Assembly (NCBI RefSeq): GCF_900143215.1
Contig: NZ_FRDM01000002.1
Location: 62,001 to 126,000 of the forward strand
Source: Geodermatophilus obscurus
Lineage (GTDB): Bacteria > Actinomycetota > Actinomycetes > Mycobacteriales > Geodermatophilaceae
DNA length: 64,000 bases
Reading direction: 5' to 3'
Part shown: piece by piece, positions 8,465 to 17,385 of the stretch
Layout of the letters: each line of letters starts with the position of its first letter
Position numbering within the stretch: position 1 is the first letter of the stretch
Notes under the pieces: model-generated
Told to the model about the DNA's origin: nothing
What the model saw: only the letters and a program-made list of their open reading frames with translations
The model's database searches: none
Made by a program: the position numbers and the translations under genes

Positions 8465-9619
8465 GTGCTGCCGCCCTCCGGCCCCCTGGCGGGGATCCGC
8501 GTCGTCGAGCTGGCCGGGCTGGGGCCCGTGCCGTACGCCTGCCTGCTGCTGGCCGAGCTGGGCGCCGACGTCGTCCGCGTGGACCGTCCCGGCGGGGGCA
8601 CGCAGCTGGTCCCGCCGGAACAGGACGCGCTGCAGCGCAGCCGCCCGTCGGTCGCCGTGGACCTGAAGAGCCCGGCCGGCCGCGACGTCGTCCTGCGCCT
8701 GGTGGAGTCCGCCGACGTGCTGGTCGAGGGGCTGCGGCCCGGCGTCACCGAGCGGCTCGGCGTCGGCCCCGACGACTGCCGGGCCCGCAACCCGCGGCTG
8801 GTGTACGCGCGGATGACCGGCTGGGGCCAGGACGGCCCGCTCGCCGACCGCGCCGGGCACGACATCAACTACCTCGGCCTCACCGGCGCGCTGCACGCCA
8901 TCGGGACGGCGGAGGCGCCGGTCCCGCCGCTCAACGCCGTCGCGGACTTCGGGGGCGGCGCGCTGTTCCTCGTCGTCGGCGTGCTGGCCGCGCTGCTCGA
9001 GCGGCAGACGAGCGGGCGCGGCCAGGTGGTGGACGCGGCCATGGTGGACGGCGCCAGCTCGCTGGTCACGATGGTCTACGGCCTGCTCGGCGCCGGCCGG
9101 TGGCAGGACCGCCGGGCGGCCAACCTGCTCGACGGCGGCGCGCCGTTCTACGGCACCTACGCCTGCGCCGACGGCCGCCACGTCGCCGTCGGGTCCATCG
9201 AGCCGCAGTTCCACGCGCAGCTGCTCGCGGGCCTCGACATCGGCTCCGGCGAGCACGGCGGCCAGTTCGACGTCGCCCGCTGGCCGGAGCAGCGCGAGCG
9301 GATCGCCGCCGCCTTCGCCACCCGCGGTCGCGACGAGTGGGCCGAGGCCTTCGCCGGCACCGACGCCTGCGTGACGCCGGTCCTCGGGCTGACCGAGGCG
9401 CCGCAGCACCCGCACCTGGCCGCCCGCGGCACCTTCGCCGACCGCGGCGGGCACCCCGAGCCCGCGCCGGCGCCGCGCTTCTCGCGCACCCCGGGCGCGG
9501 TCCGCGGGGAGCCGCGCGCGCCCGGCCAGGACACCCGCACGGCGCTGGCCGGGTGGGGCTTCGGCGAGGACGAGGTGGCCGGCCTGCTGGAGGCCGGCGC
9601 CGTGGTCCAGGCGGACTGA
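8465..9619 (+). CDS. CaiB/BaiF (family III) CoA-transferase, alpha-methylacyl-CoA racemase-like
   Basis: This 384-residue protein is close to alpha-methylacyl-CoA racemase. It opens with LAGIRVVELAGLGPVPYACL and keeps the catalytic pair of that family: His132 in AGHDINYLGLTGAL and Asp161 in ADFGGGALF. The enzyme would epimerise 2-methylacyl-CoA esters so that branched chains can enter beta-oxidation. GTG 8465 is preferred to TTG 8456 because it sits 7 bases after TAGGTT with no ribosome-binding site. An enoyl-CoA hydratase starts 9 bases after its stop, so the two probably form one acyl-CoA operon. Confidence 0.88.
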   Translation: MLPPSGPLAGIRVVELAGLGPVPYACLLLAELGADVVRVDRPGGGTQLVPPEQDALQRSRPSVAVDLKSPAGRDVVLRLVESADVLVEGLRPGVTERLGVGPDDCRARNPRLVYARMTGWGQDGPLADRAGHDINYLGLTGALHAIGTAEAPVPPLNAVADFGGGALFLVVGVLAALLERQTSGRGQVVDAAMVDGASSLVTMVYGLLGAGRWQDRRAANLLDGGAPFYGTYACADGRHVAVGSIEPQFHAQLLAGLDIGSGEHGGQFDVARWPEQRERIAAAFATRGRDEWAEAFAGTDACVTPVLGLTEAPQHPHLAARGTFADRGGHPEPAPAPRFSRTPGAVRGEPRAPGQDTRTALAGWGFGEDEVAGLLEAGAVVQAD

Positions 9620-9628
9620 GGAGGTCTG

Positions 9629-9718
9629 GTGGACGAGGTGCCGGTGGACGAGGTGCCGGTGGACGAGGTGCCGGTGGACGAGGTGCCGGTGGACGAGGTG
9701 CCGGTGGACGAGGTGCTG
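9629..9718 (+). repeat. 15-bp tandem repeat encoding VDEVP at a gene start
   Basis: Six head-to-tail units of GTGGACGAGGTGCCG (the last ends CTG instead of CCG) form the first 30 codons of the enoyl-CoA hydratase gene. Each unit begins with GTG in the same frame, so every unit carries a possible start codon. Unit gain or loss keeps the frame. Confidence 0.95.
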
Positions 9719-10465
9719 GTGGAGCGGCGGAACGGCGTCCTGCTCGTCACGATCAACCGGCCGGGGACCAGGAACGCGCTGAACCGGACGGTCGCGGAGA
9801 CGGTGGCCGCGGCGGTCGACGAGCTGGACGCCGACGACGAGCTGCGGGTCGGCGTCCTCACCGGCGCCGGCGGCACCTTCTCCGCCGGCATGGACCTCAA
9901 GGCGTTCCTGCGCGGCGAGAGCCCGGCCATCGAGGGCCGGGGGCTGTGCGGCATCACCCAGACCCCGCCGCGCAAGCCGCTGGTCGCCGCGGTCGAGGGC
10001 TGGGCGCTCGCCGGCGGCTTCGAGCTGGTCCTCGCCTGCGACCTCGTGGTCGCCGCCGAGACCGCGCGCTTCGGCGTGCCGGAGGTCAAGCGGTCGCTCG
10101 TCGCCGCCGGCGGGGGCGCGCTGCTGCTGCCGACGCGGGTGCCGGCCAACGTGGCGATGGAGATGCTGCTCACCGGCGACCCGATCGACGCCCGGCGGGC
10201 CGCGGAGGTCGGCCTGGTCAACCGGCTCACCCCCGAGGGCGGCGCACTGGACGGCGCGCTGGCGCTGGCCGGGACGGTCGCGGCGAACGGCCCGCTCGCC
10301 CTGACCGCGACCAAGGCGGTGGTCCGCGGGAGCGCGGACTGGACGACCGCGGAGGGCTGGGCGCGCCAGGCCGACCTCGTCGCCCCGGTCTTCGCCAGCG
10401 AGGACGCCCGGGAGGGCGCCGCTGCCTTCGCCGAGAAGCGCCGCCCGGTCTGGCGCGGTCGCTGA
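9629..10465 (+). CDS. Enoyl-CoA hydratase/isomerase family protein
   Basis: This 278-residue crotonase-fold protein has the oxyanion loops GGTFSAGMDLKAF and WALAGGFELVLACD. Both catalytic glutamates of hydratases are present, Glu132 (AGGFE) and Glu152 (VPEV), so water addition to 2-enoyl-CoA is chemically plausible. The fold starts near residue 31 (VERRNGVLLVTINRPG). The first 30 residues are a VDEVP tandem repeat absent from the family. GTG 9629 has GAGGAGG just upstream. It lies 9 bases after the racemase-like CoA-transferase gene and probably works with it in fatty-acid or branched-acid degradation. Confidence 0.9.
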   Translation: MDEVPVDEVPVDEVPVDEVPVDEVPVDEVLVERRNGVLLVTINRPGTRNALNRTVAETVAAAVDELDADDELRVGVLTGAGGTFSAGMDLKAFLRGESPAIEGRGLCGITQTPPRKPLVAAVEGWALAGGFELVLACDLVVAAETARFGVPEVKRSLVAAGGGALLLPTRVPANVAMEMLLTGDPIDARRAAEVGLVNRLTPEGGALDGALALAGTVAANGPLALTATKAVVRGSADWTTAEGWARQADLVAPVFASEDAREGAAAFAEKRRPVWRGR

Positions 10466-10642
10466 GGGCCGTCGCCGAGGGCCGTCGCTGAGGGCCCCGC
10501 GCCGTCCGCGTGGACGGGCGTCCACGCTCGCAGGTCCGGGGCGCGGCCGGGACCTGCGCAACGGCCCGGTGCGGGACCCTGACGTGCCCTCCCTGGAGGG
10601 GATCAGCCAGGATGGAGTGCGTTCAGGGGGAGGAGGGCCACC

Positions 10643-11242
10643 GTGGGCAAGCACCGGGCACCTGACGCTGACCCCACCGACTTCGACGCCGCCACCAGCG
10701 CGCTCGTCGACGTCACCGGGGACTACGAGGTCGACGTCGCGCACACCCGGATCGGGATCCGTGCCCGGCACGCCATGGTGACCACCGTGCGCGGGTCGTT
10801 CGGCGACTTCAGCGGGACGGCACACCTCGACGTCGCCGATCCGGCGGCCAGTTCGGTGACGCTGCGCATCCGGACAGCCAGCATCGACACCGGCCAGGCC
10901 GACCGCGACGCGCACCTGCGCTCCGCGGACTTCCTCGACGTGGAGACGTATCCCGAGATCGTCTTCGTCTCCACCGACGTGGAGCAGGTCGACGAGGAGA
11001 CGTACACGGTCACCGGTGACCTCACCATCCGGGAGACCACCCGGCCGGTGTCGGTGGACTTCACGCTGACCGGCTCGGCGAAGGACCCGTTCGGCAACAC
11101 CCGGGTCGGCTTCGAGGGGGCGCTGGCGATCAAGCGCAGCGACTGGGGGCTGACCTGGAACACGCCCCTGGACACCGGCGGCGTGCTGGTCAGCGACCGC
11201 ATCCAGATCGAGTTCGACGTCTCCGCCGTCCGCACCTCCTGA
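10643..11242 (+). CDS. YceI-family lipid-binding protein
   Basis: This 199-residue protein has the YceI lipocalin-like beta barrel: GDYEVDVAHTRIGIRARH at the start, SFGDFSGT, then DAHLRSADFLDVETYPEI and GDLTIRETTRPV. YceI proteins bind long isoprenoid or amphipathic molecules. No signal peptide is present, so it is likely cytoplasmic, as in many actinobacteria. GTG 10643 is preceded by GGGGGAGGAGGG. It is transcribed alone and convergent with the CoA-transferase at 11246-12769; only 3 bases separate the stops. Confidence 0.92.
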   Translation: MGKHRAPDADPTDFDAATSALVDVTGDYEVDVAHTRIGIRARHAMVTTVRGSFGDFSGTAHLDVADPAASSVTLRIRTASIDTGQADRDAHLRSADFLDVETYPEIVFVSTDVEQVDEETYTVTGDLTIRETTRPVSVDFTLTGSAKDPFGNTRVGFEGALAIKRSDWGLTWNTPLDTGGVLVSDRIQIEFDVSAVRTS

Positions 11243-11245
11243 ACC

Positions 11246-12769
11246 TCAGCGCGGGGGCAGCATCGAGCCCTCGGCCAGGTAGCGGGTGTGCCAGCTCAGG
11301 GCCTCGGCCAGCAGGTGCGGGGTGTGCCGGCCGGGCGACTCGCGCAGTGCCCGCTCGTAGTAGTCGCGCAGCGGCGGGCGGTAGTCCGGGTGGGCGCAGC
11401 GCTCGATGACCAGCTCCGCCCGGCGCCGCGGCGGCAGGCCGCGCAGGTCGGCCAGACCCTGCTCGGTGACGAGGACCGAGACGTCGTGCTCGGTGTGGTC
11501 GACGTGGCTGACCATCGGCACGATCGCCGAGATCGCGCCGCCCTTGGCCGTCGACGGGGTGGTGAAGATGGAGGTGTAGGCGTTGCGGGCGAAGTCGCCC
11601 GAGCCGCCGATGCCGTTCTGGATGCGGCTGCCCATGACGTGGGTGGAGTTGACGTTGCCGTAGATGTCGGCCTCGATCAGCCCGTTCATCGCCAGCACGC
11701 CCAGCCGCCGGATGACCTCCGGGTGGTTGCTGATCTCCTGCGGCCGCAGCAGGATCTGCTCGCGCAGCGTCTGCGCCTCGGCGTCGAAGCGCGCCATGCC
11801 CTCCGCGCTCAGCGAGAACGCGGTCGCCGACGCGGACACCATCCGGCCGGTGCTCAGCAGGTCGAGCATGCCGTCCTGGATGACCTCGGTGTAGGCGGTC
11901 AGCCCCTCGAAGGACGACGCCCCGAGCCCGGCGAGGACGGCGTTGGCGACGTTGCCCACGCCGGACTGCAGCGGCAGCAGCTCGCGTGGGACCCGGCCCC
12001 GGGCCACCTCGTGCTCGAGGAACTCGACGATGTGCCCGGCGATGGCCCGCGAGGCGTCGTCGGGGGCGGCGAAGCCGCTGTTGCGGTCCGGGGCGTCGGT
12101 CTCGACGACGGCCACGATCTTGTCCTCGGGGCAGCGCAGGTACGGCACGCCGATCCGCTCGTCGGGGCGGGTCAGCTGGATCGGCCGCCGGTGCGGCGGC
12201 AGCGCGGTGCCGTAGTAGACGTCGTGCATCCCGTCGAGCGCGGGGCTCTGCCACGCGTTGACCTCGAGGACCACCCGGTCGGCCCGGTCCAGCCAGGTCT
12301 TGTTGTTGCCCACCGACGAGGACGGCACCAGGTCGCCGTCGGCGGTGATGCCGCTGACCTCGACGACGGCGACGTCCAGCGGGCCGAGGAACCCCATCCA
12401 CGCCATCTGGGCGACGTGCGACAGGTGGACGTCGATGTACTCCATGAGACCGCGGTTGATCTTGTCGCGGCTGACCGGGTCGGACTGGTAGGGCAGCCGC
12501 AGCTCGATGCCGTCGGCGGCGGCGAGCGCGCCGTCGAGCTCGGGAGCGGTGGAGGCGCCGGTCCAGACGTTGACCCGGAAGGGCTCGCCGGCGGCGTGGA
12601 CGTCGTGTATCCGCTGCGCGAGGGCCTGGGGTACGGCCTTCGGGTAGCCGGCGCCGGTGAAGCCGCTCATGCCGACGGTGTCGCCGTGCCGGATGTGCCC
12701 GGCGGCCTCGTCGGCCGGGACGACCTTCCGTGCCAGCCCGGGATGGTGGATCCGTCCTGCGCCCGCCAT
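11246..12769 (-). CDS. Acetyl-CoA hydrolase / succinyl-CoA:acetate CoA-transferase
   Basis: This 507-residue class I CoA-transferase shows GMSGFTGAGYPKAVP near the N-terminus and YTEVIQDGMLDL, whose Glu295 aligns with the catalytic glutamate that forms the enzyme-CoA thioester. Further motifs are GSRIQNGIGGSGDF and LVTEQGLADLRGL. The enzyme moves CoA between short acyl groups (acetate, succinate, propionate) or hydrolyses acetyl-CoA; sequence alone does not settle which. ATG 12769 lies 7 bases after a TAGCGT hexamer with no ribosome-binding site, so the mRNA is probably leaderless. That promoter overlaps the stop codon of the broken hydrolase upstream. Confidence 0.9.
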   Translation of the reverse strand: MAGAGRIHHPGLARKVVPADEAAGHIRHGDTVGMSGFTGAGYPKAVPQALAQRIHDVHAAGEPFRVNVWTGASTAPELDGALAAADGIELRLPYQSDPVSRDKINRGLMEYIDVHLSHVAQMAWMGFLGPLDVAVVEVSGITADGDLVPSSSVGNNKTWLDRADRVVLEVNAWQSPALDGMHDVYYGTALPPHRRPIQLTRPDERIGVPYLRCPEDKIVAVVETDAPDRNSGFAAPDDASRAIAGHIVEFLEHEVARGRVPRELLPLQSGVGNVANAVLAGLGASSFEGLTAYTEVIQDGMLDLLSTGRMVSASATAFSLSAEGMARFDAEAQTLREQILLRPQEISNHPEVIRRLGVLAMNGLIEADIYGNVNSTHVMGSRIQNGIGGSGDFARNAYTSIFTTPSTAKGGAISAIVPMVSHVDHTEHDVSVLVTEQGLADLRGLPPRRRAELVIERCAHPDYRPPLRDYYERALRESPGRHTPHLLAEALSWHTRYLAEGSMLPPR

Positions 12770-12776
12770 GCGGGTC

Positions 12777-12782
12777 ACGCTA
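12777..12782 (-). promoter_or_regulatory. -10 hexamer for leaderless CoA-transferase
   Basis: TAGCGT on the minus strand, 7 bases before ATG 12769. It overlaps the TAG stop of the upstream pseudogene. Confidence 0.6.
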
Positions 12783-13668
12783 CGCGGACCGCGCCGATCC
12801 GGGAGGCCAGACCGCCAGCAGCGTGCGGACGGCGGTGACCAGCGCCGGCGGCTGGTCGAGCACCGGGTGGTGGCCGGCCTCGGGCAGGTCCACCACGGGC
12901 AGCCCGCCGGGGACGAGGGCCACCATCTCGGCGGCCATGTCCGGGGTGACCAGGCCGTGCTCGCAGCGGAGGAGCGCGGCGGGCGCCACCAGCCGGGGCA
13001 GCAGCCGGCGCACCAGCGGCCGGCTGCCGGAGGACGTGGGGTCGAACACCCACGTCCACCCGCCCTCGACCGCCCGCAGCGAGCCGCGAGCCACGTGCTC
13101 GCGGACGTAGGGCAGCTGGACCTCCTGCGGCGGCAGGGTGCGGAACCGGGCCACCGCCGTCTCGATCGGCGTGCACCCGCTGCCCCAGCGGCTGCTCGCG
13201 CAGCCTCTGCTCCTCGGGCGGCTGCCGGTCCAGCGGCGAGTCGATGGCGGCGACGCCGGCGACGTCGTCCCCGTGCTCGACGCCGACGGTCAGCGCCACC
13301 CAGCCGCCCGTGCCGTGCCCGAGCACCACCGGGCGGGAGAGGGTCCTCGGCGGCCGTGACGGCGAGCACCTCGCGGGCCCACTGCTGCATGCCGTAGCCC
13401 TCGAGCCGGCCGCCGTCGCCGTGGCCGCTCGGGTCGAGGGCGACGACCCGGTGCGTGCCGAGCAGCGGGGCGACGTGGTCGCACCAGCCGGAGTGCGCCG
13501 CGCCGCCGTGCACCAGCACCAGCCCGGGCCGGCCCGGCTCCCCCACGCGCGGTCGTGGACCCGGGTGCCGTCGACGGCGACGTCCCGGTGCTCGGGGGCG
13601 CTGGCCAGCGCGCGGGCGAACCAGGCGGGGACGGCCTCGCGGGTCTCCGCAGCTCCGGGGCGGGACAT
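12780..13668 (-). pseudogene. Alpha/beta hydrolase with three frameshifts
   Basis: The hydrolase can only be followed by changing frame three times. ATG 13668 opens [16 protein letters not shown] and runs to DRAWG. Near 13540 the frame shifts inside a run of five C's (one more would restore it) to give [17 protein letters not shown] and LDPSGHGDG. Near 13340 it shifts back to VVLGHGTGGWVALTVG (the region of the nucleophile elbow, which here reads GHGTG with no Ser). Near 13180 it shifts again to RFRTLPPQEVQLPY through PDMAAEMVALVPGG and LPEAGHHPVLDQPPAL, which holds the catalytic His. The stop is TAG at 12782-12780. Genuine decay and assembly error in GC runs are both possible; three breaks in 900 bases favour decay. 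Confidence 0.7.
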
Positions 13669-13774
13669 CGCGGCAGCTCGTCGGGGTCCGGGGCCCCGCA
13701 CGTCGGGAGCCGCGACGGACGCCACGCAACGTCGTCCGGCGGCGGCCAGGGCCCCGCCGCGGGACGATGCCGAC

Positions 13775-15151
13775 GTGCAGCGGGATCCCCAGGGGCGCGG
13801 GCAGACAGTCGTGCCGTTCCGGACGGCGGTGCGGGCCTGGTTCGTCATCTCGCTGCAGACCTTCGGCGGCCCGGCCGGGCAGATCGCGGTCATGCAGCGC
13901 ACGCTCGTCGACGAGCACCGGTGGATCGGTCAGCGCCGGTTCCTGCACGCTCTGAACTACTGCATGCTGCTGCCCGGCCCGGAGGCCCAGCAGCTGGCCA
14001 CCTACGTCGGCTGGCTGCTGCACGGCACCCGCGGCGGGCTGGTCGCCGGTGGGCTGTTCGTGCTCCCCGGGGTCGTGGCGCTGCTGGGGCTGTCGGCGGT
14101 CTACGTCGCCTTCGGCGACACCACCGCCGTCCTCGCCGTGTTCGCCGGGCTGGCCCCCGCGGTGCTCGCGATCGTCGCCCAGGCCGTGCAGCGGGTCGCG
14201 AAGCGGGCGCTGAACGGCCGGGCGCTGGTCGCGATCGCCGTCGCGGCGTTCGTCGCCCTCGCCCTGTTCGGCGTCCCGTTCCCGGTGGTCGTCGCGCTGG
14301 CCGGCGTCGCCGGCTGGGCGCTCGGCCGGTGGCGCCCGTCCGCGCTGCCGCAGCAGGGGGCCGCCGCCGGGGACGACGGCCCGCCGCCGGTCATCAGCGA
14401 CGACGTCCTGCACACCGAGCCACCGTCCGCCCGCCGCACGCTGCGGGTGCTGCTGACCGGCCTGCTGGTGTGGGGCGTGCCGGTGGCCGCGGTCGCGCTG
14501 CTCACCGGTGCGGGCAGCGTGCTCACCCAGCAGGGCCTGTTCTTCTCCGGCGCGGCGGTGGTCACCTTCGGCGGGGCGTACGCGGTGCTGGCCTACGTGG
14601 CCCAGCAGGCGGTGGAGACCTACGGCTGGCTCGGGCCGCGGGAGATGGTGCGCGGCCTGGCGCTGGCCGAGACCACGCCCGGGCCGCTGATCATGGTGGT
14701 GCAGTTCGTCGCCTTCCTCGGCGCGCACCGCGACCCCGGCGCGCTGGACCCGTGGGTCGCCGCCGTCCTGGCCTCGCTGCTCGTCACCTGGGTGACCTTC
14801 GTGCCGAGCTTCCTGTTCGTGCTGCTGGGTGCGCCCTACATGGAGCGGCTGCGCGGCAACCGGTCGCTGTCGTCGGCGCTGACCGGGATCACCGCGGCGG
14901 TGGTCGGCGTGATCGCCAACCTGGGCGTGTACTTCGCCGTCCACACGCTGTTCTCGGGGACGGTCGGCGTCGACCGGGGGCCGCTGCACCTGGAGCTGCC
15001 CGACCTGGCCACGCTGCGCCCGGTTCCGCTGGCCATCGCCGTGGTCGCCGCGGTCCTGCTGTTCCGGGTCCGGTGGTCGGTGCTGCGGACCCTCGGCGGG
15101 TGCGCGCTGCTGGGGCTCGCCGCGGGGCTGGCCGGACTCCCCGTCGCGTGA
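13775..15151 (+). CDS. chrA: Chromate transporter, ChrA (CHR) family
   Basis: This polytopic membrane protein of ~458 residues has two homologous CHR halves. The first carries [25 protein letters not shown] and [17 protein letters not shown]. The second carries [32 protein letters not shown] and [14 protein letters not shown]. ChrA proteins export chromate by proton antiport, and some move sulfate-like anions. GTG 13775 is the most upstream plausible start after the divergent hydrolase; GTG 13811 is a real alternative and would remove 12 polar residues. The DUF1905 gene follows 5 bases after the stop. Confidence 0.9.
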   Translation: MQRDPQGRGQTVVPFRTAVRAWFVISLQTFGGPAGQIAVMQRTLVDEHRWIGQRRFLHALNYCMLLPGPEAQQLATYVGWLLHGTRGGLVAGGLFVLPGVVALLGLSAVYVAFGDTTAVLAVFAGLAPAVLAIVAQAVQRVAKRALNGRALVAIAVAAFVALALFGVPFPVVVALAGVAGWALGRWRPSALPQQGAAAGDDGPPPVISDDVLHTEPPSARRTLRVLLTGLLVWGVPVAAVALLTGAGSVLTQQGLFFSGAAVVTFGGAYAVLAYVAQQAVETYGWLGPREMVRGLALAETTPGPLIMVVQFVAFLGAHRDPGALDPWVAAVLASLLVTWVTFVPSFLFVLLGAPYMERLRGNRSLSSALTGITAAVVGVIANLGVYFAVHTLFSGTVGVDRGPLHLELPDLATLRPVPLAIAVVAAVLLFRVRWSVLRTLGGCALLGLAAGLAGLPVA

Positions 15152-15156
15152 CGCCG

Positions 15157-15507
15157 ATGAGTCCGGACGCCGCGCGCGGTCCGAAGCGCATGACTCCTCC
15201 GCCCCGCCCACCCGTCGGCCGGCCCCAGCGCAGCGGCCCGCTGGACACCGCGTTCACCGCGCCGCTGCAGCGCAGCCCGGCACCCGGCGGCTGGACCTAC
15301 GTGCAGATGCCCGGCTCCGCGGAGTTCTTCGGCACCCGCGGGCTGGTGCGGGTGCGCGGCACGATCGACGGGCACCCCTTCCGCAGCTCCTTCATGGCCC
15401 TCGGTGACGGCACGCACAAGCTGCCGGTGACCGCGGAGGTCCGGCGGGCAATCGGCAAGGAGGCCGGTGAGCCGGTGACGGTGCACCTCGAGGAGCGGCT
15501 GGGCTGA
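15157..15507 (+). CDS. DUF1905-domain small protein
   Basis: This protein of about 116 residues has a C-terminal DUF1905 domain, with [29 protein letters not shown] and [14 protein letters not shown] leading into [22 protein letters not shown]1905 is a small beta barrel often found alone or beside YdeI/OmpD-like proteins; its biochemical role is not established. ATG 15157 lies 5 bases after chrA. ATG 15190 would remove 11 non-conserved residues and is equally possible. It is likely co-transcribed with chrA. Confidence 0.8.
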   Translation: MSPDAARGPKRMTPPPRPPVGRPQRSGPLDTAFTAPLQRSPAPGGWTYVQMPGSAEFFGTRGLVRVRGTIDGHPFRSSFMALGDGTHKLPVTAEVRRAIGKEAGEPVTVHLEERLG

Positions 15508-15542
15508 CCCGTCCGGCTCCAGGAGCCGCCGGGGCGCTGGCG

Positions 15543-15548
15543 TAGATT
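15543..15548 (+). promoter_or_regulatory. Candidate -10 for the PP2C phosphatase gene
   Basis: TAGATT in an otherwise GC-rich leader, 46 bases before the GTG start and after the DUF1905 stop. Confidence 0.35.
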
Positions 15549-15594
15549 CCCCCCGTCAACGCCAGTTGCTGTCGACCGGAGGCGTGAGGACGAC

Positions 15595-17271
15595 GTGAGG
15601 GATGGCGCAGTGCCCGCGGCGCCCGTCCTGGAGGCGCCGGCCGCCGACCCGCAGCGGCCCGCCGTCGCGGTCTTCGACGGTGAGTGGACGCTGGTGTCGG
15701 TCGACCAGGCCGCCGCGGACCTGCTCGGCCGCCGGCGCGAGGAGCTGGCCGGCCGCAACATCTGGATCGCGCTGCCCGAGCTGGCCGGCACGATCTTCCA
15801 CAGCTTCCTGCTGCACGCCCGCAGCGTCGGCGGCCGGGTGACCTGGCGCGGCTTCTACCCGCCGGCGGGCTGCTGGCTGGACGCCACCGCGCACCGGGCC
15901 GGTGACCGCCTGCACGTCTCGCTGCGGCGCAGTTCCGGCCCGGCACCCGAGGGCGGGTCCGACCTCCCGGCCGGCGCGGCCGAGGACGACCGGCTGCGCT
16001 TCCTCGCCGAGGTCACCGAGTCGATGGTCAGCACCCTGGACCCGGGCGAGTCGGTGGCCACGCTGGTCGACCTCGTCGTCCCGCGGCTGTGCGACTGGGC
16101 CATCGTGACCGTGCTGGGGGACGACGGCGCCCCGGCCGACGAGGGCTGGGCGCACCGCGACCCGGCCCGGGCGGCCGACCTCGACCTGTACCTGAGCCGG
16201 AGGGTCCGCACCGCGGTGGACGACAACCCGATGGTGACCGCGCTGCTCACCGGCGAGCCGATCCACCTGCCGGTGCTCGACCCGGCGATGGTCGAGCCGG
16301 CGTTCGACGGCGACGAGGAGGTCCGCGCGGCCTGGGAGCGGCTGGACGCGGGCTCGATCACCGTCGTCCCGCTGCGGGCCCGGGCGGAGACCTTCGGCGT
16401 CCTCGGGCTGGTCAACGGCTCGGCGCGCCCCCCGCACAGCGAGATGGAGATCGCCACGGCGGTGGAGGTGGCCCGCCGCGCCTCGCTGGCCATCGACAAC
16501 GCCCGGCTCTACGGCCGCCAGCTCGCCGTCGCCGAGACCCTCCAGCGCAGCCTGCTCACCCCGCCGCCGCAGCCCGACGACCTGGAGATCGCCGTCCGCT
16601 ACCTGCCGGCGTCGAGCACGCTGCACGTCGGCGGCGACTGGTACGACGCCTTCCAGCAGCCCGACGGCGCGACGCTGCTGGTGATCGGCGACGTCGTCGG
16701 CCACAACGTCGACGCGGCCGCGGCGATGGGGCAGGTGCGCAGCATCCTGCGCGGCATCGCCTACGACCGGCAGGAGGAGCCGGCGCGGGTGCTCACCCGG
16801 GTCGACGCCGCGCTCACCGGCCTGCGGATCGGCACCCTGGCGACCGCGCTGATCGCCCGCATCGAGCAGCCGGGCGAGCTCGCCGGCAGCGGGCGCCGGG
16901 TGCTGCGCTGGTCCTCGGCCGGGCACCTGCCACCGCTGCTGCTGCGCGGGAACGGCCGGGTGGAGCTGCTGGCGAGCGAGCCGCAGACGCTGCTGGGCGC
17001 GGAGTCGACCCGCCCCCGGACCGACGCGGTGGCCGAGGTCGGCGCCGGCGACACGCTGCTCTTCTACACCGACGGGCTGGTCGAGCAGGGCCGCACCGGC
17101 ATCGACGAGGGCACCGACCGGCTGGTGGCCGCAGTCCGCGAGCTGGGTTCGGTCCCGGTGCACCGGCTGTGCGACGCGCTGATCGAGCGGATCGTCGGGC
17201 GCCGGCCGGAGGACGACGTCGCGATCGTCGCCGTCCGCTGCGCCGCGCAGGGCGGCGCCCCGGCCGGCTGA
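15595..17271 (+). CDS. PAS-GAF-PP2C (SpoIIE-type) serine phosphatase
   Basis: This 558-residue protein has a PAS domain (~25-115, with RRREELAGRNIWIALPEL), a GAF domain (~135-305) ending in SLAIDNARLYGRQLAVAETL, and a SpoIIE/PP2C phosphatase domain (~330-550) with GGDWYDAF, VIGDVVGHNVDAAA, SSAGHLPPLLL and FYTDGLVEQ. The metal-binding aspartates of GGDWYD, GDVVGH and YTDG are kept. Such proteins dephosphorylate STAS anti-anti-sigma factors in partner switching, releasing an alternative sigma factor on a PAS/GAF signal. A STAS gene (19009) lies 1.7 kb downstream and an HATPase-type regulator at 48681; either could be a partner, which is inferred. Confidence 0.9.
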   Translation: MRDGAVPAAPVLEAPAADPQRPAVAVFDGEWTLVSVDQAAADLLGRRREELAGRNIWIALPELAGTIFHSFLLHARSVGGRVTWRGFYPPAGCWLDATAHRAGDRLHVSLRRSSGPAPEGGSDLPAGAAEDDRLRFLAEVTESMVSTLDPGESVATLVDLVVPRLCDWAIVTVLGDDGAPADEGWAHRDPARAADLDLYLSRRVRTAVDDNPMVTALLTGEPIHLPVLDPAMVEPAFDGDEEVRAAWERLDAGSITVVPLRARAETFGVLGLVNGSARPPHSEMEIATAVEVARRASLAIDNARLYGRQLAVAETLQRSLLTPPPQPDDLEIAVRYLPASSTLHVGGDWYDAFQQPDGATLLVIGDVVGHNVDAAAAMGQVRSILRGIAYDRQEEPARVLTRVDAALTGLRIGTLATALIARIEQPGELAGSGRRVLRWSSAGHLPPLLLRGNGRVELLASEPQTLLGAESTRPRTDAVAEVGAGDTLLFYTDGLVEQGRTGIDEGTDRLVAAVRELGSVPVHRLCDALIERIVGRRPEDDVAIVAVRCAAQGGAPAG

Positions 17272-17385
17272 GGGAAGCTTCCGCGGAGGACTCTTGGCTG
17301 CTCAGGGTGCGGACGGCGTGGCAGCGCGTCACGATGAGTGGCGGCACCGGGGCGTCCGGGCCGAGTCCCCGCCGAGGAGGCAGCC

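Noticed and set aside
9629-9718. Possible multiple ribosome-binding or regulatory repeats rather than coding repeat
   Set aside because: The frame is open and continuous into the hydratase, with a good ribosome site before the first GTG. A coding repeat is the simplest reading, though start choice remains open.
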